A DNA stretch of 64,000 nt from an uncultured SAR86 cluster bacterium (GTDB lineage Bacteria > Pseudomonadota > Gammaproteobacteria > Magnimaribacterales > D2472): positions 1 to 64,000 of the forward strand of contig CACOEZ010000002.1 in the NCBI GenBank assembly GCA_902626385.1. Reading direction: 5' to 3'. Below the pieces are notes generated by a model. That model ran no database searches and was not told the DNA's origin. It saw nothing but the letters and a program-made list of their open reading frames with translations. The translations under genes and the position numbers were made by a program. Below are positions 52,419 through 62,300 of this stretch, piece after piece. Numbering within the stretch: the stretch's first letter is position 1; each line of letters begins with the position of its first letter.

Positions 52419-52730
52419 ATGAATAGAAAAAAAATTCAAAAAATCTTATTCAAGCTAAAAGATTCATTTCTTGAGGAAACTGAAGAAAATAGAAGAATGC
52501 TTGATATTTATGCTAATTACATTGATGGAAAGGCAAGTGATCAAGAGATTGATGAAGCTAATTATCAATTAAAACAAGTTTTAAAAAGTTTTGGTTTAGG
52601 AATATTAGTAATTTTGCCATTCAGTCCTATATCTATTCCATATGTTTTAAAAAAAGCAAAAGAATATGATATTGAGTTAATTCCTGATTGGTATAAGGGT
52701 TTAAGTAAAGATAAAGATGAACTAGAATAG
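52419..52730 (+). CDS. Small protein with LETM1-like hydrophobic motif
   Basis: A 103-residue protein from the ATG at 52419 (TTG at 52410 is possible). The N-terminal two-thirds is charged and helical (KKIQKILFKLKDSFLEETEE, EANYQLKQVLKSF). The end is a hydrophobic segment LGILVILPFSPISIPYVLKK then YDIELIPDWYK. That GxG-L-P-x-x-x-IP-x-L-x-K pattern resembles the segment after the membrane helix in LETM1-type proteins. It sits just upstream of the thiolase on the same strand. Function unknown. Confidence 0.6.
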   Translation: MNRKKIQKILFKLKDSFLEETEENRRMLDIYANYIDGKASDQEIDEANYQLKQVLKSFGLGILVILPFSPISIPYVLKKAKEYDIELIPDWYKGLSKDKDELE

Positions 52731-52752
52731 TTAGGTTTGTAACGGAGAAATT

Positions 52753-53940
52753 ATGAGAAATGTAGTAATAGTGGATAGTGTCAGAACAGGTTTAGCAAAA
52801 TCTCATCGAGGTGGCTTTAACATGACAAGGCCGGATGAAATGTTGGCACATATAATTGATGCAATGTTAGATAGAAATCCAGACATGCCCCCAGAAGCGG
52901 TAGAAGATATTATCATGGGATGTGGAAATCCTGAGGGCGCTCAAGGTCATAATATTGGAAGGAACGCTGCAGTTTTATCAAAATTGCCTATGACCACAGG
53001 TGGAACAACTGTAAATAGATATTGTTCTTCAGGAATGCAGTCAATTTCAATGGCAGCAAGTCAAATTATGGCAGGCTGTTACGATACAGTAATTGCTGGT
53101 GGAGCAGAAACTATTTCGATGATGAACATGAATATGGATAATTTTGTAAACGAAAGATTGGCCGAGGAAGTTCCAGGTATTTATTTTCCAATGGGCATGA
53201 CAGCAGAAGTTGTAGCTAAAAGGTACGATGTTTCTAGAGAATCTCAAGACGAATACGCTTATGAAAGTCAGATGAGAACAGCTGCAGCTCAACAGTCGGG
53301 AGCATATGATGATGAAATTATTCCTATGGAAACAAAAATGTTGTTGACTAATAAAGAGACAGGGGATTCAAAAGAAATTGATTATACAGTCGATAAGGAT
53401 GAGTGTAATAGGCCTGAGACAACTCTAGAAGGACTTTCGTCATTAAAGCCAGTCTTTGATCCAGAAAACGGTTCTGTTACAGCTGGAAATTCGTCTCAAC
53501 TTTCTGATGGGGCTTCTGTGACTTTGGTAATGTCTGAGGACAAAGCAAAGGAATTAGGCCTAAAGCCATTGGCATATTTTAGAGGTTTTACAACTATGGG
53601 ATGTGAGCCGGATGAAATGGGAATTGGACCAGTGTATTCAGTTCCAAAACTCCTTAATAATTATAATATGTCAATAGATGATATAGATCTTTGGGAGCTA
53701 AATGAAGCTTTTGCCGTTCAAGTTGTATATTGCAGAGATAAACTTGGGATTCCTATGGAAAAGCTTAACTTAGATGGCGGTTCAATATCTATTGGACACC
53801 CCTTTGGAATGACAGGATCCAGACAAGTGGGTCACATCGCAAGGCAGCTTCACAGCTTAGACAAACAATTTGGTGTTGTAACTATGTGTGTTGGTGGAGG
53901 CATGGGAGCCAGCGGCCTGTTTGAAAGATATCCTTCTTGA
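52753..53940 (+). CDS. Thiolase (acetyl-CoA acyltransferase)
   Basis: Cleaves 3-ketoacyl-CoA or condenses two acetyl-CoA. The 395 residues have the nucleophilic Cys91 in TVNRYCSSGMQSISMA, LNEAFAVQ, His349 in GGSISIGHPFGMTGSR and the second Cys379 in CVGGGMGASGLFE, so the active site is complete. A Shine-Dalgarno (cggag) precedes the ATG. Its own partner (FadB-type) is not adjacent; it is followed by thiL with a four-base overlap, so it may be a stand-alone degradative thiolase. FadA and PhaA types cannot be separated by eye. Confidence 0.93.
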   Translation: MRNVVIVDSVRTGLAKSHRGGFNMTRPDEMLAHIIDAMLDRNPDMPPEAVEDIIMGCGNPEGAQGHNIGRNAAVLSKLPMTTGGTTVNRYCSSGMQSISMAASQIMAGCYDTVIAGGAETISMMNMNMDNFVNERLAEEVPGIYFPMGMTAEVVAKRYDVSRESQDEYAYESQMRTAAAQQSGAYDDEIIPMETKMLLTNKETGDSKEIDYTVDKDECNRPETTLEGLSSLKPVFDPENGSVTAGNSSQLSDGASVTLVMSEDKAKELGLKPLAYFRGFTTMGCEPDEMGIGPVYSVPKLLNNYNMSIDDIDLWELNEAFAVQVVYCRDKLGIPMEKLNLDGGSISIGHPFGMTGSRQVGHIARQLHSLDKQFGVVTMCVGGGMGASGLFERYPS

Positions 53941-54830
53941 TATCTGAAAAAAATATATTAAATACCTTTAAGCATCTGATAAATAAGTCAGATGTGGATG
54001 GTATAGTTGTTGTCGGCTCTGGAGATGATGCTGCAGTTCTGGATACTAAGGAAAAAAATTTAGTACATTCTGTTGATATATCAAAAATAGATACACACTT
54101 CCCGAAAAATTTTCCAGCCGAAGATGTTGCATATCGTTCTATTGCAATAGCTTTAAGTGATCTCGCAGCAATGGGAGCCTTCCCATCATTTATTACTATT
54201 GGACTTACATCTAATTCCAAAAGTATCAAGTGGTATGAAGATTTTACAAAAGGCATTGAAAAATCATTAGATGATTTTCAAATAAAACTTGTTGGAGGCG
54301 ATGTAACATATGGTGAGTTAAGTATTTGTGCAAATGTTTTTGGTTTTCTTTATAACAAACCACTTCAAAGATCAGGTGCGCGCATAGGCGATAAGATTTA
54401 TTTAACAGGAAAGCTAGGCGAGGGTAGACAAGGCCTAAAAGATTTTAATAACAATATCAATTCCAAATATTGCAAGAAATTTAAAAAACCTGAACCTCAA
54501 TTTATCAAAAGTAAATTCATATCATCTTATGCATCTTCCTGTATTGATATTTCTGATGGATTGATTAAGGATTTATCTAGTATTTGTTCAATGTCTGATG
54601 TGGGTGCAAAGATATTTTATGAGGATATACCTATACACAAAGACATAGAAGATTTAAGTCATGGTGATGATTTTGAGTTATGTTTTACAGCTTCAAAAGA
54701 ACATTCATCTAAATTCAAAAAAAATGGATATTTTTGCATTGGTGAAATTTTAGATGGAGATAAACTTACATTGATTAGAGACAATAACGTAATTGAGTTA
54801 GATTCAGATGGCTGGGATTCCTTTAAATAA
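53937..54830 (+). CDS. thiL: Thiamine-monophosphate kinase
   Basis: Phosphorylates thiamine phosphate to thiamine diphosphate. The 297-residue protein (TTG start overlapping the thiolase stop) has VVGSGDDAAVLD, LVHSVDISKIDTHFP, ALSDLAAMGAFPSF, LVGGDVTYG, CIDISDGLIKDLSSI and HGDDFELCF, all expected ThiL motifs. In many gammaproteobacteria thiL lies between nusB and pgpA; here it is away from nusB but still close to pgpA, with a GlpD-like gene in between. Confidence 0.94.
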   Translation: MISEKNILNTFKHLINKSDVDGIVVVGSGDDAAVLDTKEKNLVHSVDISKIDTHFPKNFPAEDVAYRSIAIALSDLAAMGAFPSFITIGLTSNSKSIKWYEDFTKGIEKSLDDFQIKLVGGDVTYGELSICANVFGFLYNKPLQRSGARIGDKIYLTGKLGEGRQGLKDFNNNINSKYCKKFKKPEPQFIKSKFISSYASSCIDISDGLIKDLSSICSMSDVGAKIFYEDIPIHKDIEDLSHGDDFELCFTASKEHSSKFKKNGYFCIGEILDGDKLTLIRDNNVIELDSDGWDSFK

Positions 54831-55878
54831 AAATATTGGGATTATAGGCGGTGGAATTACTGGTGTGATTTGTGCTATTTTTCTCGCGAAAGAAGGTAAT
54901 AAAGTAACTATTTTTGAAAGAAAGGAATTACTAGGCGAAACAAGCTCAAGAACTACAAAACTTCTTCATGGAGGCATTAGATATCTTGAGAATCTACAAT
55001 TATCAGAAGTAAAAAATGGCCTCAATGATAGATATTGGTGGCTTGAAAATTTTCCTGATAATACTAAAAAAATAGAAATTATGATTCCTTTTAGGAGTTT
55101 TATTAGCTTAAAATTTTTTAAATATCTTTTTGGAATTAAGATATATGAATTTCTATCATTTACAAAAAAACTTGGAAAGGGAAGGATTGTAATTAATTCG
55201 AATAAATTTCAATCTATCAATCAAACAAAAATAAGTAACTATCTTTCATTCTTTGATGGAGCAATGGATGACAAACTTCTGGGTTCAAAACTCAAAGAAC
55301 AATTGAGAGATTTAAACGTTACTATTCATGAATATTGTGAAGTCAAAAATTTTAATAATCGCGGTCAAATTAATGATTTAACTTTTGATCAAAGCATTTT
55401 AGCAGCTGGGCCTTGGACAAATATTCTTATGAAAAATAATTCTATTGATAGTGATAAGGAGATAGATTTTATTAAAGGAAGCCACTTAGTTATTAACAAA
55501 AAGATTACAAATGGTTTTATGTTTGAGGGCATATGCAAAACAAGATATATTTTTGCATTGCCATACAGTGATAAAACTCTTTTAGGCACAACCGAGAAAC
55601 GAGTTAATACTCCAGAAGACCCTTACATTGAAAACGATGAAAAAGATTATCTTATCAAAAGTTATAATTCAATTTTTATAAATTCAATAAAATCAACAGA
55701 TATTGATTCTTCCTTTTCCGGAGTAAGACCCCTAATAAAGTCAGCTAAAAACATTCATAAATCTTCTCGAGATTTTTATGTTCAGCAGGATGATAAATTA
55801 ATTAGTATTTTTGGTGGAAAGTGGACTACAGCTCCATCAATTGCAAGGAAAGTTGTTACAATTATAAATAATGAATAG
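54808..55878 (+). CDS. Short GlpD-like FAD-dependent glycerol-3-phosphate dehydrogenase
   Basis: Flavoprotein of the DAO/GlpD family, probably oxidising glycerol 3-phosphate to dihydroxyacetone phosphate at the membrane. The 356 residues show the FAD Rossmann motif IGIIGGGITGVICAIFLAKE, then GETSSRTTKLLHGGIRYLEN (GlpD hallmark SSRTTKLLHGG), SILAAGPWTN, LLGTTEKR and SGVRPLIKSA, and end with FGGKWTTAPSIA. The C-terminal cap of normal GlpD (another ~150 residues) is missing. It overlaps thiL by 23 bases and pgpA by 8, so it is placed inside a thiL-pgpA unit. Confidence 0.85.
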   Translation: MAGIPLNKNIGIIGGGITGVICAIFLAKEGNKVTIFERKELLGETSSRTTKLLHGGIRYLENLQLSEVKNGLNDRYWWLENFPDNTKKIEIMIPFRSFISLKFFKYLFGIKIYEFLSFTKKLGKGRIVINSNKFQSINQTKISNYLSFFDGAMDDKLLGSKLKEQLRDLNVTIHEYCEVKNFNNRGQINDLTFDQSILAAGPWTNILMKNNSIDSDKEIDFIKGSHLVINKKITNGFMFEGICKTRYIFALPYSDKTLLGTTEKRVNTPEDPYIENDEKDYLIKSYNSIFINSIKSTDIDSSFSGVRPLIKSAKNIHKSSRDFYVQQDDKLISIFGGKWTTAPSIARKVVTIINNE

Positions 55879-56356
55879 CTTCCCAAATCTTAAAAATCCA
55901 TTTCATTTTTTTGCAACCCTAGGTGGCATTGGAAAAATACCATTCGCTCCAGGAACTTTTGGAAGCATTTTCTCATGGATTGTTTTTGTCTTTCTATCAC
56001 ACTTTATCAACATGTTTCTTTTTACAATTTTTTTGTTCCTTTTTTCTATTTGGATATGTGAAGAAGCTTCAAAATATCTTGAGAAAAGAGATCATAAGGC
56101 TATTGTGATAGATGAGATGGTTGGTATGTGGATAGCTTTATTGCCAGTATTGGTTTTGGCTAGCACTCAATTTGAAAGAACCACATATGCGATTGCTGCA
56201 TTAATTTTCTTTCGCATTTTTGACATTCTAAAACCTTTTCCTGTTTCCTATTTTGATAAAAGATACAAAAATGGTTTTGGTATCGTAGCAGATGATGCCA
56301 TTGCTGCTTTGATGGCTATATTACCTGCATATATTACATTAATTCTTTTATCTTAG
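55871..56356 (+). CDS. pgpA: Phosphatidylglycerophosphatase A
   Basis: Membrane phosphatase that makes phosphatidylglycerol. The 161 residues contain the family start FFATLGGIGKIPFAPGTFGS, then a hydrophobic pair of helices, IVIDEMVGMWIALL with the conserved Asp-Glu, RIFDILKPFPVSYFD and GFGIVADDAIAAL. It follows the GlpD-like gene, which also acts on glycerol phosphate chemistry. Its end overlaps convergent dxs by 23 bases. Confidence 0.95.
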   Translation: MNSFPNLKNPFHFFATLGGIGKIPFAPGTFGSIFSWIVFVFLSHFINMFLFTIFLFLFSIWICEEASKYLEKRDHKAIVIDEMVGMWIALLPVLVLASTQFERTTYAIAALIFFRIFDILKPFPVSYFDKRYKNGFGIVADDAIAALMAILPAYITLILLS

Positions 56357-58202
56357 ACTCAATCTTATCAGCTGTAAGGCCTGCTTCGTCGAGCATTTCT
56401 TCTCTTGTAGCATGATCTATGAACGAATCAGGTATTCCCAAAAGCAGTGATTTTATATTTATTTTATTTTCCGAACAAAATTCTTGTACCGCACTTCCAG
56501 CACCGCCCATAATAGAACCATCCTCAAGCGAAATAAATAAGTCTGCATTGCTTAGATACTTTATAAGTATTTCTTTATCAAGAGGTTTAACGAATCGCAT
56601 ATCTATCAGGGTTAGTTTGAGATTTTTGGACACTTTCTCTGCTAGATGAAGTAACGAACCAAAATTTAACAAAATAACCTTCGTATTATTTTCAGCTATC
56701 AATCTTGCTTTACCAATATCAACTGTCTCTAATTTTTCATCAACTTTTACGTTAGGGCCTTCTCCTCGTGGATATCTTACAGAAACTGGGCCATGATGAT
56801 TAAATGCACTTGTAAGCATTAACCTTGTTTCATTTTCGTCGGCTGGAGTACAGATTGTCATGTTTGGTATGCACCTCAAGTATGCAATATCATAATTTCC
56901 TGAGTGAGTGGGACCATCTTCACCTACTAAACCAGCTCTATCTAGTGCAAAAGTTACGTTAAGGTTTTGCACCGCAACATCATGAATTAACTGATCATAT
57001 GCTCTTTGTAAAAATGTTGAGTAAATTGCTACAACTGGCTTTTTACCTGCTATTGCAAGCCCAGCACCAAATGTAACCGAATGTTGTTCTGCTATTGCAA
57101 CATCAAAATATCTATCTGGAAATTTTTTACTAAATTCTACTAGTCCAGAACCTTCTCTCATTGCAGGAGTAATAGCAACAAGATCCTTATCTTTATCAGC
57201 CATGTCTACAATCCAATCACTAAAGATATCTTGATATTTCTTCTTATTGGATTTTTTTTGTTTTATTGATTTAATTTTTCCAATAGCATGAAAACCAATT
57301 CTGTCAGCTTCGGCTGGATCAAGGCCAGCACCTTTTTTTGTGATTACATGTAAAAATTGAGGGCCATCAAATTCTTTTAAGTTAGAGATCACATCCTTCA
57401 TTTCTTTTAAATTATGACCATCAATGGGACCAATGTAATTAAGCCCCAATTCCTCAAATATCGTTCCAGGCGCAACCATAGCTTTCATTTGAGTCTCAAC
57501 CTTTCTTGCTAGATGATAGGCTTGAGGAAGAGGTTTTAAAAAACTAGCACCACTTTTTTTTATTCCTTTATATGTTTTTGAAGCCCATATTCTTGAAAAG
57601 TAATTAGATAATCCTCCAACATTCTCCGAAATAGACATATCGTTGTCATTTAAAATTATTAAAACATTTGGTTTTATGTGTCCTGTATGGCTGAGTGCTT
57701 CAAATGCCATCCCGGCAGTCATTGCTCCATCACCAATTACAGCAACATGTTTTTTTTCTGGATCTGATTCAGCTGCGGCAACAGCCATGCCTAATAGTGC
57801 GCTTATAGAAGTACTTGAGTGACCGACTCCAAACGAATCATAATCACTTTCATTAATTGAGGGAAATGGAGCAAGGCCATCTTTTTTTCTAATAGTCTCA
57901 ATTTCATTTTTTCTACCTGTAAGGATTTTATGTGGATATGCTTGATGACCTACATCCCATACAAGTTTATCAAACGGAGTATTGTATAAGTAATGTAAAA
58001 TTATAGTGAGCTCAACAACTCCAAGGCCTCCGCCAAGATGCCCACCGCTTTGGCCAACTGAATAAAGCAAAAACTCCCTAAGCTCATCAGATAAAGTTTG
58101 CAGCTCGCCTATTGAAAAAGACCTAATGTCTGCTGGAATCTCTACTTTGTCTAACAAAGGAGTAATCGGTTTTTTAGCTGGAATTTCTTTAAAAATTTTC
58201 AA
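56334..58202 (-). CDS. dxs: 1-deoxy-D-xylulose-5-phosphate synthase
   Basis: First step of the MEP isoprenoid pathway (pyruvate plus glyceraldehyde 3-phosphate, thiamine diphosphate dependent). The 622 residues include GQSGGHLGGGLGVVELT, LVWDVGHQAYPHKILTGR, VIGDGAMTAGMAFEAL with ILNDNDMSIS, AIAEQHSVTFGAGLA (catalytic Glu), LDRAGLVGEDGPTHSG and RYPRGEG. It is the last gene of the xseB-ispA-dxs run. Confidence 0.97.
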   Translation of the reverse strand: MKIFKEIPAKKPITPLLDKVEIPADIRSFSIGELQTLSDELREFLLYSVGQSGGHLGGGLGVVELTIILHYLYNTPFDKLVWDVGHQAYPHKILTGRKNEIETIRKKDGLAPFPSINESDYDSFGVGHSSTSISALLGMAVAAAESDPEKKHVAVIGDGAMTAGMAFEALSHTGHIKPNVLIILNDNDMSISENVGGLSNYFSRIWASKTYKGIKKSGASFLKPLPQAYHLARKVETQMKAMVAPGTIFEELGLNYIGPIDGHNLKEMKDVISNLKEFDGPQFLHVITKKGAGLDPAEADRIGFHAIGKIKSIKQKKSNKKKYQDIFSDWIVDMADKDKDLVAITPAMREGSGLVEFSKKFPDRYFDVAIAEQHSVTFGAGLAIAGKKPVVAIYSTFLQRAYDQLIHDVAVQNLNVTFALDRAGLVGEDGPTHSGNYDIAYLRCIPNMTICTPADENETRLMLTSAFNHHGPVSVRYPRGEGPNVKVDEKLETVDIGKARLIAENNTKVILLNFGSLLHLAEKVSKNLKLTLIDMRFVKPLDKEILIKYLSNADLFISLEDGSIMGGAGSAVQEFCSENKINIKSLLLGIPDSFIDHATREEMLDEAGLTADKIESKIKELM

Positions 58203-58203
58203 C

Positions 58204-59073
58204 TTATTTCTCTCTATACGTAATATATTTTGCTAATTCTATCAGCATATTTATATTGCTTATATTTTCTTTCGAAATTTCATATATAGCGGAATCTGAT
58301 AATTTTTTAGATTCCACAATTGCCTCATCAAAACCTACAACGTTAACGTAAGTTGCTTTATTATTTTTCTTATCTGAATTTATATTTTTCCCAAGTGTTT
58401 GCTTGTCTGATGTAACCTCAAGCAAATCATCTGTTATTTGAAAAGCAAGACCAATGTTTATTCCAAACTTTTTAAAATTTTCATAGTATTTGTCATATTT
58501 TTTTCCTAGTTGCCCTAAAGAAACAGCACATTGAATCAACATGCCTGTTTTTAACATATGAATTTTTTCAATATAACTTTTATCAATTTTCTTTGATTCA
58601 TTCTCAATATCTAAAGACTGACCATGAACCATACCGTTTTTACCACATGCTTTTGTAAGCAGGCTAACTGCTTCAACTTTCAAGTCAGAGCTTAAATTTG
58701 AGTCATTTACAATAATTTCATAAGCAAGTGCTTGAAGAGCATCACCAGCAAGAATTGCATTCGCTTCACCAAACTTTATATGATTTGATTCTTTTCCTCT
58801 TCTAAAATCGTCATCATCCATTGATGGAAGATCGTCATGAATTAAAGAGTAGGTGTGTATTAATTCAATAGCAGTCGCTAAAGTTAAAATACTCTCCTTC
58901 TTTAAATCTTTGTTTGATTCAGCTGAAGCAAATATCAAAGCAGCTCTAATCATCTTGCTTTTACTCAAAGCTGAGTAGTTCATTGCTATTTCAATAGAGT
59001 TTGATTGGCCTATTACTGACTCTATGTTACTTAAAACTTGCTCTCTTACTTGCGATAAAAACTTATCAAGCAT
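58204..59073 (-). CDS. ispA: Farnesyl/geranyl diphosphate synthase
   Basis: Condenses isopentenyl and allylic diphosphates. The 289 residues have the first aspartate-rich motif LIHDDLPSMDDDDFRRGK, the Gln/His-rich ILAGDALQALA, GMVHGQSLDIENES and the second motif FQITDDLLEVTSD with GKNINSDKKNNKATYV. The length matches E. coli IspA (299). The position between xseB and dxs is standard. Confidence 0.96.
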   Translation of the reverse strand: MLDKFLSQVREQVLSNIESVIGQSNSIEIAMNYSALSKSKMIRAALIFASAESNKDLKKESILTLATAIELIHTYSLIHDDLPSMDDDDFRRGKESNHIKFGEANAILAGDALQALAYEIIVNDSNLSSDLKVEAVSLLTKACGKNGMVHGQSLDIENESKKIDKSYIEKIHMLKTGMLIQCAVSLGQLGKKYDKYYENFKKFGINIGLAFQITDDLLEVTSDKQTLGKNINSDKKNNKATYVNVVGFDEAIVESKKLSDSAIYEISKENISNINMLIELAKYITYREK

Positions 59074-59082
59074 AAGCTTTCT

Positions 59083-59304
59083 TTAGTTTTCAATTTCATC
59101 TAAAGAACCATCATCTAAAAGTTTTTTTATCTTTAGTTCAGCTTTTTGGAGTTGTTCTTGACAATCTTTTACGAGATTTACACCTTCTTCAAAAGATTTT
59201 ACAGAATCCTCAAGACTTATGTTTTCATCTTCCAGTTTGGTAACAATTGATTCCAACTCTTTTAAAGAGGCTTCAAAATCTATTTTCTTATCATCTTTGG
59301 ACAT
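59083..59304 (-). CDS. xseB: Exodeoxyribonuclease VII small subunit
   Basis: Helical small subunit of Exo VII. The 73 residues read FEASLKELESIVTKLEDENI, then SLEDSVKSFEEGVNLVKDCQ and QKAELKIKKLLDDG, the full XseB pattern. It leads the xseB-ispA-dxs unit and is separated by 17 bases from the RND gene upstream, with no terminator visible. Confidence 0.96.
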   Translation of the reverse strand: MSKDDKKIDFEASLKELESIVTKLEDENISLEDSVKSFEEGVNLVKDCQEQLQKAELKIKKLLDDGSLDEIEN

Positions 59305-59321
59305 ATTTTTATTGTAATTTA

Positions 59322-62300
59322 TTAGTTAGTATTTGGGATCATTTTTTTATATCTATCTTTTAATGCATACGGCAATGCAAGTACAGCAGGTGTGAGAATT
59401 AAAGTGATGAATGTACTAAAACCAAGTCCCCAAACAATCGAAACTGCAAGATTTGACCACCAATCAACAACTCTACTTCCAACTACAATGTCACGGGAAA
59501 TAACATCAACACTTATACCCATTGCAAGAGGCATTAATCCAAATATTGTTGTAAGAGAAGTTAAAATAATAGGCCTTAATCTTTGTTTGCATGCATTAAT
59601 AATGTGAATAGATTTTTCAATCTGAGGAGATTCATCTTTTAGCTTATTAAAAGTATCAATTAATACAATATTATTATTAACCACAATACCTGCTAGGGTA
59701 ACAATAGAGATTCCAGTCATTGTGGTACTAAATGATTTCCCAGTAATTAAAAGTCCCAATAAAACTCCAACAAAAGAAATGGTTACAGCAGATAGGATAA
59801 TAAAGGATTGATAAAAGCTATTAAATTGAGTAATTAGCATGAGTAACATCATAAACACAGCTGTAATACCAGCCACAATAATAAAATTATTTACCTCTTC
59901 TGTTTCTTCTGCCATTCCACTGAATTGATAAGTTATTCCTGGACCTAGATATGTTGAAGCAAGCCAATTATCTAATTCTTTAATTTTTTTTGAAACTTCA
60001 GACTCATCAACAGTTCCTGCACCAACTTCTTGAAAATATTTTCCATTTTTTCTATTTATTGTTTGACGATTCTCTTTTGGTACGACGTTTACAAAAGAAC
60101 TAACCGGAACAGTTCCTTGTCTAGTTACAACATTTAAATCTCTTACCCCTGTAATTGTTCTGTCTGAATCAGGAAATCTTGCTCTAATTTCCACCTCATC
60201 TTTTGCATCATCTGGCCTATATTCACCTACCTTAAATCCAGAGGTTAACATTTGAACCAAAGCACCAACATCGCTAACACTTACCCCAAGTTGCGCAGCT
60301 TTTTGTTTATCAACTTCAACACTCCACTCTACTGATGGATAAGCTTTTGATGAAAATATATTATTTAGACCCACCATTCCAGTTCGCATATAATTCTCAA
60401 TTAATGTAACTGCAGCATTAACTTCATCTTCTGTGTCTCCATAAACATCAAGTTCAATAGGAGAGTCAAATGATGGACCACCTTCATCGGCTTCAACTTC
60501 AACAGAAATGCCTGGAAGATCCCTCGTAGATTCTTTTAAGCGATCCATTATTTCAAAGCCAGATATTTTAGTTTGAGACGGCTCTAGTGTTTCAATGAAA
60601 CCACCACCGATTCTATCGGCTCCTGATTGCCACCAGTTTGTTCCAGAACGAAGATATACATTTTTAATCCCTTCGACCTGAAGAAATCTTTCTTCAACCT
60701 GTTCAATAATTTCTTTTGTTTCAAGAGCAGAAAAATTACCCCTAGCTTTTACAGTTATATTAGCTTGAATAGGATCCACAATAGCAAAATAAATTGTTCC
60801 CATTCCTGAAATTGAGTAACTCATTATTATGATCAGTAAGACAGAAATAACAGCAGTGACTGTTTCAATGGGATTATTAACAAATCTCTTAATATATTTA
60901 CCATACCAATCTGTTAACTTAACAAATATTGATGTATGTCCATTATCATTATTCAAAGCAGATTCCTTTTGACCAAAATATGAACCTAAAACAGGAATTA
61001 CAATGAGTGAGTAAAATAGGGATGCTGATAATACAAAAAAGATAGTAATTGGAAGATATTTCATAAACTGGCCTGTAAAACCTGGCCAAAACATCATCGG
61101 AATGAATGCTGCCAAAGTTGTACCAGTTGAAGCAATTATCGGATAGAACATCCTTTTTGATGCAAGGGTGTAACCATCTACTCTTGAGAGACCCTCTGCA
61201 ATTTTTTTGTCAGCATATTCTGTTATAACTATCGAGCCATCTATAAGCATACCCATTCCAAGGAGCAGACCCATCATTACAAGAAAATTAACTTCCATAT
61301 TCAGACTATATAAAATCAAATACGTCATTAAAAAACAGAATGGGATCGACAATCCCACAAGCATTGAAACCCTTGGGCCCATGCTTGCAATTACAAGTAC
61401 CATGATTAAGATAACAGCCGCAATAATATTCCCATTGAGCTCTTTTACCATGAGACTTGCATATATAGTATCGTCATTGGAAACAACAATTTTTAAATTT
61501 TTAGGAAGTGTTTCCTCAAACTCTAACAATTTTTCTCTAATAGCATTTGAAGCATCAATTGCATTCGCACTTTCCCTTAAAGATATTTCAAGCGTTACAG
61601 CATCTTGTCCATTTACTCGCGCGTAGGATGTAAAGTCTTTGAAAGTTCTTTTGATAGTAGCAATGTCTCCCAAAGTGACAATCGCATCTTTTGTTACCTT
61701 TACTGGAATTGCATAAACATCTTTGGCTGATTCAATGATACTAGGAACTTCAATATTAAAACTTCCTCTGCCTGTATCTTGCTTTCCACCAGGAATAATT
61801 AGATTGTTATTTGATACTGAGTAATAAATATCTGACAAAGTTACCCCATAAGACTCCATTTTTGCTTTATCTATAACCCCTTCAAGAACTTCTTCAGGAG
61901 CACCAGTCATTCTTACTTCAAGAATCTGTTCAATAGGTTCAATCTGATCTTTAAGTTCTCGAGCATAAAAAACCTTTTGCCTAACAGAACTACCTCCAAC
62001 AATACTAATGTTCATCACAGGAAAACTTGCTTCACTATATTCTTGAATTTGGGGATCTTCCGCCTCTAAAGGTAATTGATATTTAATTTCTTCAACACCT
62101 TGCTTAACATCTACCAAAGCTTGGTCAATATCAAAACCTACTTCAAACTCAAGAAACACTCTTGCATAGCTCAAGTAGCTTGTTGATCGGATATTTTCAA
62201 CACCAGTAACAGTTTTAAGTCTATTTTCAAGAGGTCTTGCAATAAGCCTAGAGGTGTCGCCTGGTGATGCCCCATCAAGAAACACAGAAACTGTTATGAA

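Noticed and set aside
53882..54256. A 124-codon leftward open frame over thiolase/thiL
   Set aside because: It covers the conserved ends of two certain genes on the other strand and has no supporting feature.
61207..61626. A 139-codon rightward open frame over the RND permease
   Set aside because: Shadow of the permease coding strand; composition reflects the complement of membrane-helix codons.
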